A stretch of 8,018 bases of DNA from CAYNFT01 sp964396535 (GTDB lineage: Bacteria; Chloroflexota; Dehalococcoidia; Dehalococcoidales; UBA2162), in NCBI GenBank assembly GCA_964396535.1, contig CAYNFT010000090.1:1-8018 (forward strand), given 5' to 3'. Below, in pieces: positions 1 to 7,008 of the stretch. Made by a program: the position numbers and the translations under genes. The notes below the pieces were generated by a model that was not told where the DNA came from, searched no databases, and was given only the letters and a program-made list of their open reading frames with translations. Position 1 is the stretch's first letter. Every line of letters begins with the position of its first letter.

Positions 1-17
1 GAAGGAGTAGCTACGCG

Positions 18-818
18 ATGAATATGATTGTCTGTTGCAAGCAGGTGATTGACCCTGAGGCACCACCGGCGAGTTTCAAGGTTGATGCTTCCTCAAATAA
101 GGCGGTGCCGCCACCGGGTGTGCCTCCAGTAATCAGCCCCTTTGACGAGAATGCGGTAGAGGCAGCTTTAAGGGTTAAGGATGCCCAGGGAGGTAAAATC
201 ACGGCTATAAGCCTGGGTATTAACCTGCTCCGGGATGTGGTTAAGAAACCATTATCTATGGGAGCTGATGAGCTTGTCCTGTTAGAGGACGAAGCTTTTG
301 TTGAGGGTGATAGCTGGTCAACAGCCTATGCCCTGGCGATGGCTATCAAGAAGATAGGTGAGTATGACCTTATCTTCTGTGGCAGGCAGGCTGCCGACTG
401 GGATAGTGGGCAAGTAGGCTCAGGTATCGCTGAGATACTGGGTTTACCCAGTGTAACTCTGGCCAAAAAGTTAGACATCACTGATGGTAAGGCAAGGGTA
501 GAACGGGTAACCGCTGATGGCTACGATGTTATCGAGGTTTCCCTGCCTGCCCTGATTACGGTGAGCAATGAGTTTGGTGAGGCTCGCTACCCCACTATTA
601 AAGGGATTATGGCAGCCAAGCGGAAGGAGCCAGTTATCTGGAAACCAGCCGACATAGGTGTTGACCCCGCCCAGCTTGGTGCCGCTGGCCGGCGCACCAA
701 GCTGCTCAAATTGTTCCAACCAGTTCGTGAGGGCAAGTGCGAGATTATAGAAGGGGAGAGCCCGGAGGAAGCGGCGACTAACCTGGCCCTGAAACTCAGG
801 GAAGCTAAAGTACTGTAA
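18..818 (+). CDS. etfB: Electron transfer flavoprotein beta subunit
   Basis: Beta subunit of the cytoplasmic EtfAB heterodimer, which takes electrons from acyl-CoA dehydrogenases or, in bifurcating types, links NADH to ferredoxin and acyl-CoA reduction. The 266-residue length is normal for the family. Visible motifs are the N-terminal CKQV strand (7-10), SPFDENAVEAAL (40-51), MGADELVLLED (81-91), the nucleotide-binding loop CGRQAADWDSGQVG (121-134), the EtfB signature region around DGYDVIEVSLPALIT (168-181), and the tail NEFGEARYPTIKGIMAAKR (184-202). The start is supported by a GAAGGAG Shine-Dalgarno at 1-7. A second ATG two codons on (24) is possible but less well spaced. It is the first gene of an etfBA pair; the usual partner, an acyl-CoA dehydrogenase, may lie off the left edge. 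I cannot decide from motifs alone whether this pair is bifurcating. The family call is secure. Confidence 0.96.
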   Translation: MNMIVCCKQVIDPEAPPASFKVDASSNKAVPPPGVPPVISPFDENAVEAALRVKDAQGGKITAISLGINLLRDVVKKPLSMGADELVLLEDEAFVEGDSWSTAYALAMAIKKIGEYDLIFCGRQAADWDSGQVGSGIAEILGLPSVTLAKKLDITDGKARVERVTADGYDVIEVSLPALITVSNEFGEARYPTIKGIMAAKRKEPVIWKPADIGVDPAQLGAAGRRTKLLKLFQPVREGKCEIIEGESPEEAATNLALKLREAKVL

Positions 819-840
819 AGAGGTCTCTTGAACGTAATCC

Positions 841-863
841 GCTGAAAAGCACAGCGTTTCAGC
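841..863 (+). other. Intercistronic stem-loop between etfB and etfA
   Basis: GCTGAAAAGC (841-850) faces GCGTTTCAGC (854-863) across a 3-nt ACA loop, giving a 10-bp stem with one mismatch (A848/G856). It lies in the 70-nt etfB-etfA gap, 10 nt before the etfA Shine-Dalgarno. No T-run follows, so it does not look like an intrinsic terminator. A role as an mRNA processing or stability element that tunes the ratio of the two subunits is inference. Confidence 0.5.
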
Positions 864-888
864 ATTATGAATTAAGGAGGTAAATCGG

Positions 889-1887
889 ATGTCTGAAAAC
901 AAAGGTGTTATGATATATGGTGAGGTTTTAGAAGGAAAGCTAAGCTCCATAACGACGGAACTCCTTGGGTGCGGTAGAAAGCTAGCTGATGACCTGGGAC
1001 AGGAATTAAGCGCTGTACTAATAGGTAGTGATGTAAGCGGTTTCGCCCAGGAAGTCATTGCCTTTGGTGCCGATAAGGTATATATAGTTGATGACCCTCT
1101 GCTTAAAGACTACCAGGCAGATTCCTACGTATCAGTTCTGGAAAAGATAGCTAAACAGGTGATGCCCCAGATTATTCTACTGGGACAAACCTCAATCGGT
1201 CGCGACCTAACACCCAGGTTAGCCTTCAGGCTGGAGACAGCGGCTACTCTGGACTGTATATCTCTGGATATTGACCCCGACTCAAAGCGCCTCCTGCAGA
1301 CCAAGCCTGTCTACGGAGGAAACGCGCAGGCCATCTTCACTTTCGAGTCCGACCCACAGATAGTTACGGTCAGAGCCAAATCAATGACACCCCTGGCGCG
1401 GGACGATTCAAGAAAAGGGGAAGTGATTACTATTGAGGCCGGCCTGGACCCTTCGGCAATAAGAACCAAAGTCCTTGAGAAGGTAAAGGAGGAAGTAGAA
1501 GGAGTAAAACTGGAGGATGCTGCGGTAGTAATCAGCGGTGGTAGAGGTATTGGTGGGCCTGAAGGTTTTGAGCAATTGGAAGAGCTGGCTAAATTACTGA
1601 AGGGAGCGGTAGGCGCAAGCCGACCTGTCTGCGATAATGAATGGATGTCAGACAAGTCGCAGGTTGGTCTCACCGGCAAGATTGTTACCCCTGACCTTTA
1701 TATTGCGGTAGGCATCTCAGGTGCCAGCCAGCACATGGCTGGTTGCTCCGGTGCTAAGACCATCGTAGCGTTAAATAAAGACGCCGAGGCGAATATCTTC
1801 AAGATGGCTCACTATGGTGTGGTCGGTGACTGGAAAAAGACGTTTCCTGCCTTTGCTGAAAAGATTAAAGAACTGGTATCAGGATAG
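889..1887 (+). CDS. etfA: Electron transfer flavoprotein alpha subunit
   Basis: Alpha subunit of EtfAB, which carries the main FAD domain. The 332-residue length is typical. The N-terminal half has the EtfA adenine-nucleotide-alpha-hydrolase-like fold with TSIGRDLTPRLAFRL (101-115). The C-terminal FAD domain has ISGGRGIGG (215-223), GASRPVCDNEW (242-252), QVGLTGKIV (258-266), the hallmark LYIAVGISGASQHMAG (270-285), and HYGVVGDW (308-315). In the hallmark, Ser280 stands where many EtfA proteins have Ile (GAIQH), and His308 where many have Asp (DYG). Whether these changes alter flavin potential is unknown. The ATG is preceded by a strong AAGGAGG at 874-880, 8 nt upstream. It is co-transcribed with etfB and ends 38 nt before a strong terminator. 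The family call is secure; the electron donor and acceptor are not visible. Confidence 0.96.
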   Translation: MSENKGVMIYGEVLEGKLSSITTELLGCGRKLADDLGQELSAVLIGSDVSGFAQEVIAFGADKVYIVDDPLLKDYQADSYVSVLEKIAKQVMPQIILLGQTSIGRDLTPRLAFRLETAATLDCISLDIDPDSKRLLQTKPVYGGNAQAIFTFESDPQIVTVRAKSMTPLARDDSRKGEVITIEAGLDPSAIRTKVLEKVKEEVEGVKLEDAAVVISGGRGIGGPEGFEQLEELAKLLKGAVGASRPVCDNEWMSDKSQVGLTGKIVTPDLYIAVGISGASQHMAGCSGAKTIVALNKDAEANIFKMAHYGVVGDWKKTFPAFAEKIKELVSG

Positions 1888-1925
1888 AGAGATTGTATCT
1901 CCGCTGCCCATTGTAGGAGAGAAGA

Positions 1926-1955
1926 AAAAAGGAGGGGCTTCAGCCCCTCCTTTTT
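1926..1955. terminator. Bidirectional rho-independent terminator
   Basis: A 13-bp perfect stem pairs 1926-1938 with 1943-1955 around a TTCA loop. The GC-rich core GGAGGGGC/GCCCCTCC is flanked by an A-run on the left and a T-run on the right, so both strands have a U-tail. It lies between the convergent stops of etfA (1887) and the EF-G-like gene (1978) and can terminate both. Confidence 0.93.
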
Positions 1956-1977
1956 ATAACTTTTTATAGTTGTGGAG

Positions 1978-4038
1978 CTAAGTCTTTTCAGCCTGTCTTT
2001 GTGCGACAATTTTCTGGGTACTTGGCTGAGGCATTGGCTGATAGTGGCTGAACTCCATAGTAAAGCTTCCTCTGCCCTGAGTTATTGACTTCAGGTCTAT
2101 GGCATAGCGCAGAACCTCGGCCAGCGGTACCTGAGCATCAATAACGTTGACTCCGTTCTCAGGGTTCATACCCTGTACCTGAGCTCGTTTGGTATTGAGG
2201 TCGCCGATAATATCACCGGTGTAATCCTCAGGAACAGTCACCGTGATATTCATTATCGGTTCCAGCAGGATAGGTTGCGCTTGAGCCAGTCCTTTCTTAA
2301 GCGCTCCGGCTCCAGCAATTTTAAAGCATATTTCCGAAGAATCAACCGGGTGAAAGCTACCATCATAGACAGTCACCTTCAAGTCAGTAGCAGGGTAGCG
2401 AGCTAGAACTCCTTCCTGAATTGCCTCATTGACCCCTTTCTCCACTGCCGGGATATAGTTTTTTGGTATGCGGCCACCCACTACCTTATCAACAAACTCA
2501 TGGCCACTACCGCGAGGTAAAGGCTCTAATTCTAAAAGGACATGCCCGTATTGCCCGTGCCCCCCGGTCTGTTTCTTATGCTTGTACTCAGCCTGGGTTG
2601 ATGAGGTGATAGTTTCCCTGTAGGGGACCTTGGGGGTTTCTAAGTTGATACCGACACCGAATTTACGCTGCATCTTCTCAACAGCAACTTCAAGCTGAGT
2701 CTCGCCAAGCCCTGATATAATGGTTTCGCCTGTCTCACTATCTCTACGCACCTGAAGAGTAGGTTCTTCTTCAGTTAGCCTGGATAAGGCTGCACCCAGC
2801 TTGTCTAAGTCAGCCTTGGTCTTAGGATACACTGCTTCACTAAAAATTGGCTTGGGGAAGGAAATGGGAGCAAGCTTTATCGGCTTATCTTGGTTACATA
2901 GCGTGTCCCCGGTGCTGGTTATACTCAATTTGGCTACTCCACCGATATCTCCACCCCTGATTTGAGATACCGGCTCCTGGGTCTTTCCCCTCACCGTAAA
3001 TAGCTGACCTATGCGCTCTGTCTCACCGCGTGTTGCATTCCACACCTGAGAGTTACTGTCGATAACGCCGCTATAGACCCGGAAGTAGGTGAGTTTACCA
3101 ACGTATGGGTCAGCGGTAGTCTTAAACACTAGGGCAGCTAATGAACCGTCCTGGTTTGGCTGGGTTGTTTCCTGCTTACCAGAATCTCCGATGACAGCTA
3201 CATCTCGCTCTTTTGGTGAGGGCAGATAAGTGCTAGCGGTATCCAGCAGTAAGCTAATCCCCACATTCTTCAGGGCTGAGCCAACCAGCACTGGTACTAC
3301 CTTGCCGGTTACCACTGCCTGACGTAAGCCATTGCTGAGCTCCTCCAGGCTGAGTTCATCTCCGCCCAGGTACTTCTCCAGCAGGCTATCATCCACTTCA
3401 GCTGCTGCCTCTACCAGCTTTTCACGGAAAGACTCAACCTGGCTTTGCAGCGGTGAGGGTATTTCATCTTCCTTCGCTTCAGAACCGGTGTAGCTTTTCA
3501 TTGTCAGCAGGTCAACTACCCCTTGGAAAGCGTTTTGAGTGCCTATGGGTAGTTGCATCGGTACGCATTTAGAGCCAAACTTAGCCCGGAGCTCGTCTAC
3601 CGTTCGGTAGAAGTCAGCATTCTCGCGATCCATTTTATTCACAAAGATAAGGCGAGGTAGATTAGCTTCCTCACTATATGCCCACACCTGCTCTGTACCA
3701 ACCTCAATGCCAGAGGCGGCGCACACCGCAATTATCGCCCCTTCGCTAACCCGTATCCCTGCCTTGACCTCAGCTACAAAGTCAGAATAACCTGGGGTAT
3801 CAAGGAGGTTAATCTTCACCCCTTTCCACTGGCAGGGAAGCACTGATAGGTTAATGCTTATCTGGTGTTTTACTTCAGCCGGGTCGTAGTCTGAGGTAGT
3901 AGTTCCATCGTCAACCTTGCCTAGTCGGTTGATTATCCCGCAATTAAATAAGGCGGCTTCTGATAATGATGTCTTGCCAGCGCCGTTATGAGACAGCAAA
4001 ACAAGGTTGCGGATGTTCTCTAGTCCATATTGCTCCAT
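1978..4038 (-). CDS. fusA2: Elongation factor G-like GTPase (EF-G2 type)
   Basis: Translational GTPase of 686 residues with the five-domain EF-G layout. The G domain covers about 1-275, with P-loop SHNGAGKTS (16-24), switch TTT (46-48), DTPGY (80-84), NKMD (134-137) and SAL (254-256). Domain II covers about 298-385, domain III 397-470, domain IV 477-600 (DGSFHPVDSSE, 559-569) and domain V to about 670. It differs from canonical EF-G at two positions. The usual DxGKT Asp is Gly19, and the His of DTPGH is Tyr84; that His is the residue that positions the hydrolytic water. Both changes fit the EF-G-like/EF-G2 paralogue family (Thermus EF-G-2, mycobacterial FusA2), whose role in translation is unclear. 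No rpsL, rpsG or tuf genes flank it, unlike true fusA. The ATG has AGGTGA 4 nt upstream and a good promoter. The sub-family call is strong; the function is not settled. Confidence 0.92.
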   Translation of the reverse strand: MEQYGLENIRNLVLLSHNGAGKTSLSEAALFNCGIINRLGKVDDGTTTSDYDPAEVKHQISINLSVLPCQWKGVKINLLDTPGYSDFVAEVKAGIRVSEGAIIAVCAASGIEVGTEQVWAYSEEANLPRLIFVNKMDRENADFYRTVDELRAKFGSKCVPMQLPIGTQNAFQGVVDLLTMKSYTGSEAKEDEIPSPLQSQVESFREKLVEAAAEVDDSLLEKYLGGDELSLEELSNGLRQAVVTGKVVPVLVGSALKNVGISLLLDTASTYLPSPKERDVAVIGDSGKQETTQPNQDGSLAALVFKTTADPYVGKLTYFRVYSGVIDSNSQVWNATRGETERIGQLFTVRGKTQEPVSQIRGGDIGGVAKLSITSTGDTLCNQDKPIKLAPISFPKPIFSEAVYPKTKADLDKLGAALSRLTEEEPTLQVRRDSETGETIISGLGETQLEVAVEKMQRKFGVGINLETPKVPYRETITSSTQAEYKHKKQTGGHGQYGHVLLELEPLPRGSGHEFVDKVVGGRIPKNYIPAVEKGVNEAIQEGVLARYPATDLKVTVYDGSFHPVDSSEICFKIAGAGALKKGLAQAQPILLEPIMNITVTVPEDYTGDIIGDLNTKRAQVQGMNPENGVNVIDAQVPLAEVLRYAIDLKSITQGRGSFTMEFSHYQPMPQPSTQKIVAQRQAEKT

Positions 4039-4073
4039 CTAGTCACCTACTCTCTTTAATCTATTCCATCATT

Positions 4074-4103
4074 ATTATAATCAATAGTCTGTAGACACAG
4101 CAA
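4074..4103 (-). promoter_or_regulatory. Sigma70-type promoter of the EF-G-like gene
   Basis: On the minus strand, TTGCTG (4098-4103) and a perfect TATAAT (4074-4079) are separated by 18 nt. Transcription would begin near 4067, giving a leader of about 28 nt before the ATG at 4038. The EF-G-like gene therefore appears to be transcribed separately from the operon to its right, which has its own terminator at 4251-4278. Confidence 0.65.
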
Positions 4104-4124
4104 GTAAAATATATTCCCAAAAAA

Positions 4125-4180
4125 TTCTCTACCCCTTCCCCTTGAAAAGGGGGTGGGGATAAGGGGGGTGGGGTTCTCTA
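4125..4180. repeat. G-rich REP-like element with flanking 7-bp direct repeat
   Basis: The core 4132-4173 consists of a C-rich arm, CCCCTTCCCCTT (4132-4143), and two G-rich blocks at 4147-4158 and 4161-4173. The first arm folds on the first block (12 bp, one mismatch, one wobble, GAA loop). The core is bracketed by TTCTCTA at 4125-4131 and 4174-4180, which resembles a short target duplication but could be chance. The G-blocks also form a quadruplex motif. It sits in the non-coding gap between the EF-G-like promoter and the hydrolase terminator. It resembles dispersed intergenic repeats of bacterial genomes, but other copies cannot be seen in this window. Confidence 0.55.
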
Positions 4181-4234
4181 AATTAAAGGGTGAAATTGAT
4201 AAAAAATCACTTTTACAAAAGCTATTGCTCTTCT

Positions 4235-4302
4235 CATTGTTAACTCATCTAAAAAATAGCCCCAAGAGGTGGGGCTATCAACTCCTGGAAAAATTAACAA
4301 TG
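4235..4302. repeat. 9-bp inverted repeat enclosing a terminator
   Basis: CATTGTTAA (4235-4243) and TTAACAATG (4294-4302) are perfect inverted copies 50 nt apart, with the terminator hairpin 4256-4278 between them. The right copy ends 3 nt before the hydrolase stop codon. It could form an outer stem around the terminator in the minus-strand transcript. A chance match is possible at this length. Confidence 0.35.
4251..4278 (-). terminator. Rho-independent terminator of the padR operon
   Basis: On the minus strand, ATAGCCCCA pairs with TGGGGCTAT (4256-4264 with 4270-4278, 9 bp, 5-nt loop). It is followed by six T residues (the A-run 4251-4256 on the plus strand). It lies 27 nt past the hydrolase stop codon and closes the four-gene minus-strand operon. 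Confidence 0.9.
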
Positions 4303-4305
4303 TTT

Positions 4306-5196
4306 TTACCTTAAAGCCACATCGAAGAAAGCGGTTATCTTGTTCATGTACTCTTCCGGGTGTGTAACGTAAGCCCTTACGTGACCAGCGCCAGGTACTA
4401 CCCATAGCTGATTTTGAGGATTCTGAGAGGCTTGCTGCAATCTATAGGCATGCTCCAGAGGGACAACATCGTCCAGCTCGCCGTGAATAAAGAAGATGGG
4501 TCTGGGTGCAATCTCGGATACCAACTCAACAGGTTTAATAGCGTTAAAGTCAACGCCATACATAATTTTAACCATGAAGAGCAACGGGGCGAGGAAAAAC
4601 TTTGGAAATTTGGTGCGCTTGGAAAACTCAGGCTCCATCATATCTTTCAAACCAGCGAAACTACTATCAGCCACTACAGCGTCGATGTCAGCGCTCTCTG
4701 CAGTCGTCATAAGGCTAGTGACAGCACCCATGGAAAACCCCAGTACGCCAATGTTCTCGAAGCCGCGACTTTTTACATAGTCAACCGCACCCAGCAGGTC
4801 TCTTTTCTCATAATAACCTGCTGACACTCTATTCCCTTCAGATTCTCCGTGTCCCCGAAGGTCAAACATCAGGACATTGTAGCCGTGCTCCACCAGCCCT
4901 GAAGCGATATCGAGCATTCCTATGGTGGAGTCGGCTCTATGCCTCTCCCCCCCATGCACCATAATAACAATCTGTTCGCTGTTCTCAACCGGTATATACC
5001 AGCCATATAGAGTTAGCTCCTCGTCCATGCTTGAAAAAGAAACATCTTCGTACTCAAGACCCAGGATTAAAGGGTTTTCCTCGACCGGCACCCGTTCTAC
5101 CCTGGTTATGGAGTGGCCAAGGTAGCCAGCTATACCCACAAAAGCAATAGCCACCACAAGAATAAGAGCCAGCCCTAGTTTCAGCCACCACTTCAT
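4306..5196 (-). CDS. Membrane-anchored alpha/beta hydrolase (serine hydrolase)
   Basis: A 296-residue alpha/beta hydrolase of the lysophospholipase/BAAT-like S9 type. One N-terminal hydrophobic segment (about 5-27, after MKWW) should act as an uncleaved signal anchor and place the catalytic domain outside the membrane. The catalytic features are all visible: oxyanion HGG (81-83), DLRGHGES (112-119), nucleophile elbow GFSMG (153-157, Ser155), the acid in HGELDDVVP (Asp242), and His272 in GAGHVR. The substrate is unknown; lipid or peptide esters and amides are plausible. It is the last gene of the padR operon. Its start lies 12 nt after the degV-type stop, and the AGGA ribosome site overlaps that TAG stop, suggesting translational coupling. 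A strong terminator follows. The fold and active site are certain; the biological role is not. Confidence 0.9.
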   Translation of the reverse strand: MKWWLKLGLALILVVAIAFVGIAGYLGHSITRVERVPVEENPLILGLEYEDVSFSSMDEELTLYGWYIPVENSEQIVIMVHGGERHRADSTIGMLDIASGLVEHGYNVLMFDLRGHGESEGNRVSAGYYEKRDLLGAVDYVKSRGFENIGVLGFSMGAVTSLMTTAESADIDAVVADSSFAGLKDMMEPEFSKRTKFPKFFLAPLLFMVKIMYGVDFNAIKPVELVSEIAPRPIFFIHGELDDVVPLEHAYRLQQASQNPQNQLWVVPGAGHVRAYVTHPEEYMNKITAFFDVALR

Positions 5197-5208
5197 AGGG
5201 AACTTTTC

Positions 5209-6066
5209 CTAATCACCACTGTAAAAGGCTATGGCCAGCACCCCGGTACCGGTGGCATAACCCATTACCGCGGAAAAATCGGTGAGCCAAAGCTCGACAC
5301 AATTAAATTCGGAGGAGATTTGCTCTTTCAGTCTCTCTCCCTCTTCAAGCACATCAGCATGTGCCACTGCCACATGTACTGGGTTTGTTCCCACTTCCTT
5401 CTTCATCATTTTCAGGGCTCGTTTCACTGCCTGCTCTTTACTCCTGGTCAGGCCAGCAATACGTACCAAGCCTTCCGTAATAGAAAAAATCGGCTTAATA
5501 TTGAGCATAGAGCCCACCTGAGCGGTAAGCTTAGGGACCCGCCCGGTTCTATAGACATGGCGTACTGTTTCCATGATTCCGATGACGCTTATCTTGTCCC
5601 TAACTGCCTTGGCTACTTGAGTAACCTTAGCCAAACCCTTCCCCTCGGCAGCAGCACGAGCCGCAGCTAAAACAATGAGCCCTTCACCTACGGCAGCAGT
5701 CTTCGAGTCTACCACCTCAATAGGAGTTTGATGAAGCTCATTACTAACTTCCTCCTTAGCCACGCGAGCTATGTTATAAACAGTGCTAAGCTTGGAAGAA
5801 AGGGTGATGCAAAGTATGCCCTCAGCGTGAGCAGATGCCTCACGGTAAGCATCAACATACTCACCAACTGGAGCTGGTGACGAAGCAAAGTGGTCAGGTG
5901 CCTTATCCAGCAATCGGTAAGCCTCGGCTGAGGTGATGTCAACTCCATCCCGATATATGGCACCATCAAAATGGATATTAATAGGTATTATTTGCAACTG
6001 GTAGCGTCTGACCATCTCTGGGGCCAGGCAAGCGATGCTATCGGTCAAAATGGCTACCCTTTGCAT
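5209..6066 (-). CDS. DegV family fatty-acid-binding protein
   Basis: A 285-residue DegV protein, the usual length. These cytoplasmic proteins bind one fatty acid; in Firmicutes the FakB members present it to the kinase FakA for phosphorylation. Visible family blocks are VAILTDS (4-10), the lipid-site loop ASSPAPVGEY (61-70), TLSSKLSTVYNIA (88-100), EVVDSKTAAVGEGL (117-130), METVRHVYRTGRV (165-177), and the C-terminal end SAVMGYATGTGVLAIAFY (265-282). In the second loop many members read SGTY, while here it is STVY. No DAK2-domain kinase is present in the window, so a FakAB pathway is not shown. The start ATG has GAGG 6 nt upstream and lies 15 nt after the HAAS-protein stop. It is the third gene of the PadR-led operon. 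The family is clear; the ligand is not. Confidence 0.93.
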   Translation of the reverse strand: MQRVAILTDSIACLAPEMVRRYQLQIIPINIHFDGAIYRDGVDITSAEAYRLLDKAPDHFASSPAPVGEYVDAYREASAHAEGILCITLSSKLSTVYNIARVAKEEVSNELHQTPIEVVDSKTAAVGEGLIVLAAARAAAEGKGLAKVTQVAKAVRDKISVIGIMETVRHVYRTGRVPKLTAQVGSMLNIKPIFSITEGLVRIAGLTRSKEQAVKRALKMMKKEVGTNPVHVAVAHADVLEEGERLKEQISSEFNCVELWLTDFSAVMGYATGTGVLAIAFYSGD

Positions 6067-6081
6067 TAGGAACCTCGCTAA

Positions 6082-7005
6082 CTAGGTAGCATCCTCAGCT
6101 ATTGGTTGCTTACCATATTTTATCCTTCGCTCCACTAGTGCCGGGCTTAGCAGAAGCCCCAGCATTATTAGAGTTAGCACTAAAAAGCCGGGGAAACTAA
6201 GTCTTCCTTGAGAATAAAAGGCAACCATCGCTAGAGTTAGAAACCCAGATAGAAGTAGTAAGACTACTCTTATCCAACGTTGTCTCAGGCGAATGAAGAC
6301 AACCGTAGTTGCTGCTAAAGCAAAAAAGCTCAGCCCAATCCAGGGAGCGGAATAGTGGATGTATTCATAACTAAGCTCAAGGAATTTGCCTTCCTGCCCC
6401 ACAGCTAAAAACCATCCGATGATAATTGGCACTGGCAGCATCATTAGTGCACTATACAACCAATCCCTCTTTACAATTTTAACAGTAACAGACCACACCA
6501 GCCATAATGCCAGTGGGAGATAAAGAAGTATTGTCACCCATGACCACCCTTTAGGCAAATAAAGCAACAACAAACCAGCCACCAAAACCGGCAGCAAGTA
6601 GTAACCCCTCCAGGGGAAAAGCCATAATGGTCTGCCATGCAACCAGCCGTAGACTGCCATACCAAGGACTATGCCCAGAGTAATCGTTAACCAGCCAATA
6701 CCCTGCCACCAATTCAGAGCAAAGAGCAAGGCAAAAAACAGGTGAGGCATTGAAGCTAACAGCGCCTGCTTCCAGGTGCCCTGGCTGTGCGCTTCATATA
6801 TCTGACGAGCTACAAGCTTAGCCGAACCCAAGAGATTAATACAGGTATTAGCTGCCTCTTCTTCAGATAACCCTGCTTCCCTCATCTCCTGAAACTCATC
6901 CTCGATATGCGTTTGCAGTTCATCAATAACTTCTCTCTCAGAGATAAAATCCAGCCTTAGGTTATCTCTAATACTATCTAGGTATTGACTCAGTACCGCT
7001 ATCAC
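6082..7005 (-). CDS. HAAS-domain multi-spanning membrane protein
   Basis: A 307-residue integral membrane protein. The N-terminal 75 residues are charged and helical and match the HAAS/DUF1700-type pattern: YLDSIRDNL (8-16), EREVIDELQTHIEDEF (23-38), GLSEEEAANTCINLLGSAKLVARQI (45-69). The rest is hydrophobic, with about eight likely membrane segments near 83-98, 103-121, 136-150, 156-176, 185-202, 221-240, 245-264 and 271-290. No catalytic motif is visible. HAAS proteins are commonly encoded right after a PadR regulator, as here, and are thought to act in envelope sensing or signalling. The start is GTG, with GAGG 8 nt upstream. It begins 3 nt after the padR stop, which indicates a tight operon with coupled translation. 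The domain call is strong; the function of the membrane part is unknown. Confidence 0.85.
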   Translation of the reverse strand: MIAVLSQYLDSIRDNLRLDFISEREVIDELQTHIEDEFQEMREAGLSEEEAANTCINLLGSAKLVARQIYEAHSQGTWKQALLASMPHLFFALLFALNWWQGIGWLTITLGIVLGMAVYGWLHGRPLWLFPWRGYYLLPVLVAGLLLLYLPKGWSWVTILLYLPLALWLVWSVTVKIVKRDWLYSALMMLPVPIIIGWFLAVGQEGKFLELSYEYIHYSAPWIGLSFFALAATTVVFIRLRQRWIRVVLLLLSGFLTLAMVAFYSQGRLSFPGFLVLTLIMLGLLLSPALVERRIKYGKQPIAEDAT

Positions 7006-7008
7006 TTC

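Noticed and set aside
471..1058. Long minus-strand open frame opposite etfB/etfA
   Set aside because: It overlaps two certain genes, spans their gap, and its translation has no recognisable motif. It is a shadow of the true coding strand.
1311..1679. Minus-strand open frame inside etfA
   Set aside because: It is fully contained in a well-supported gene, has serine- and proline-rich composition typical of antisense frames, and has no ribosome site.
4178..4405. 75-residue minus-strand frame overlapping the hydrolase end
   Set aside because: It crosses the terminator hairpin and lies in a different frame of a certain gene, with no motif.
4414..4824. Plus-strand open frames opposite the hydrolase
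   Set aside because: The minus-strand hydrolase has a complete catalytic triad and anchor. The plus-strand products match no family.
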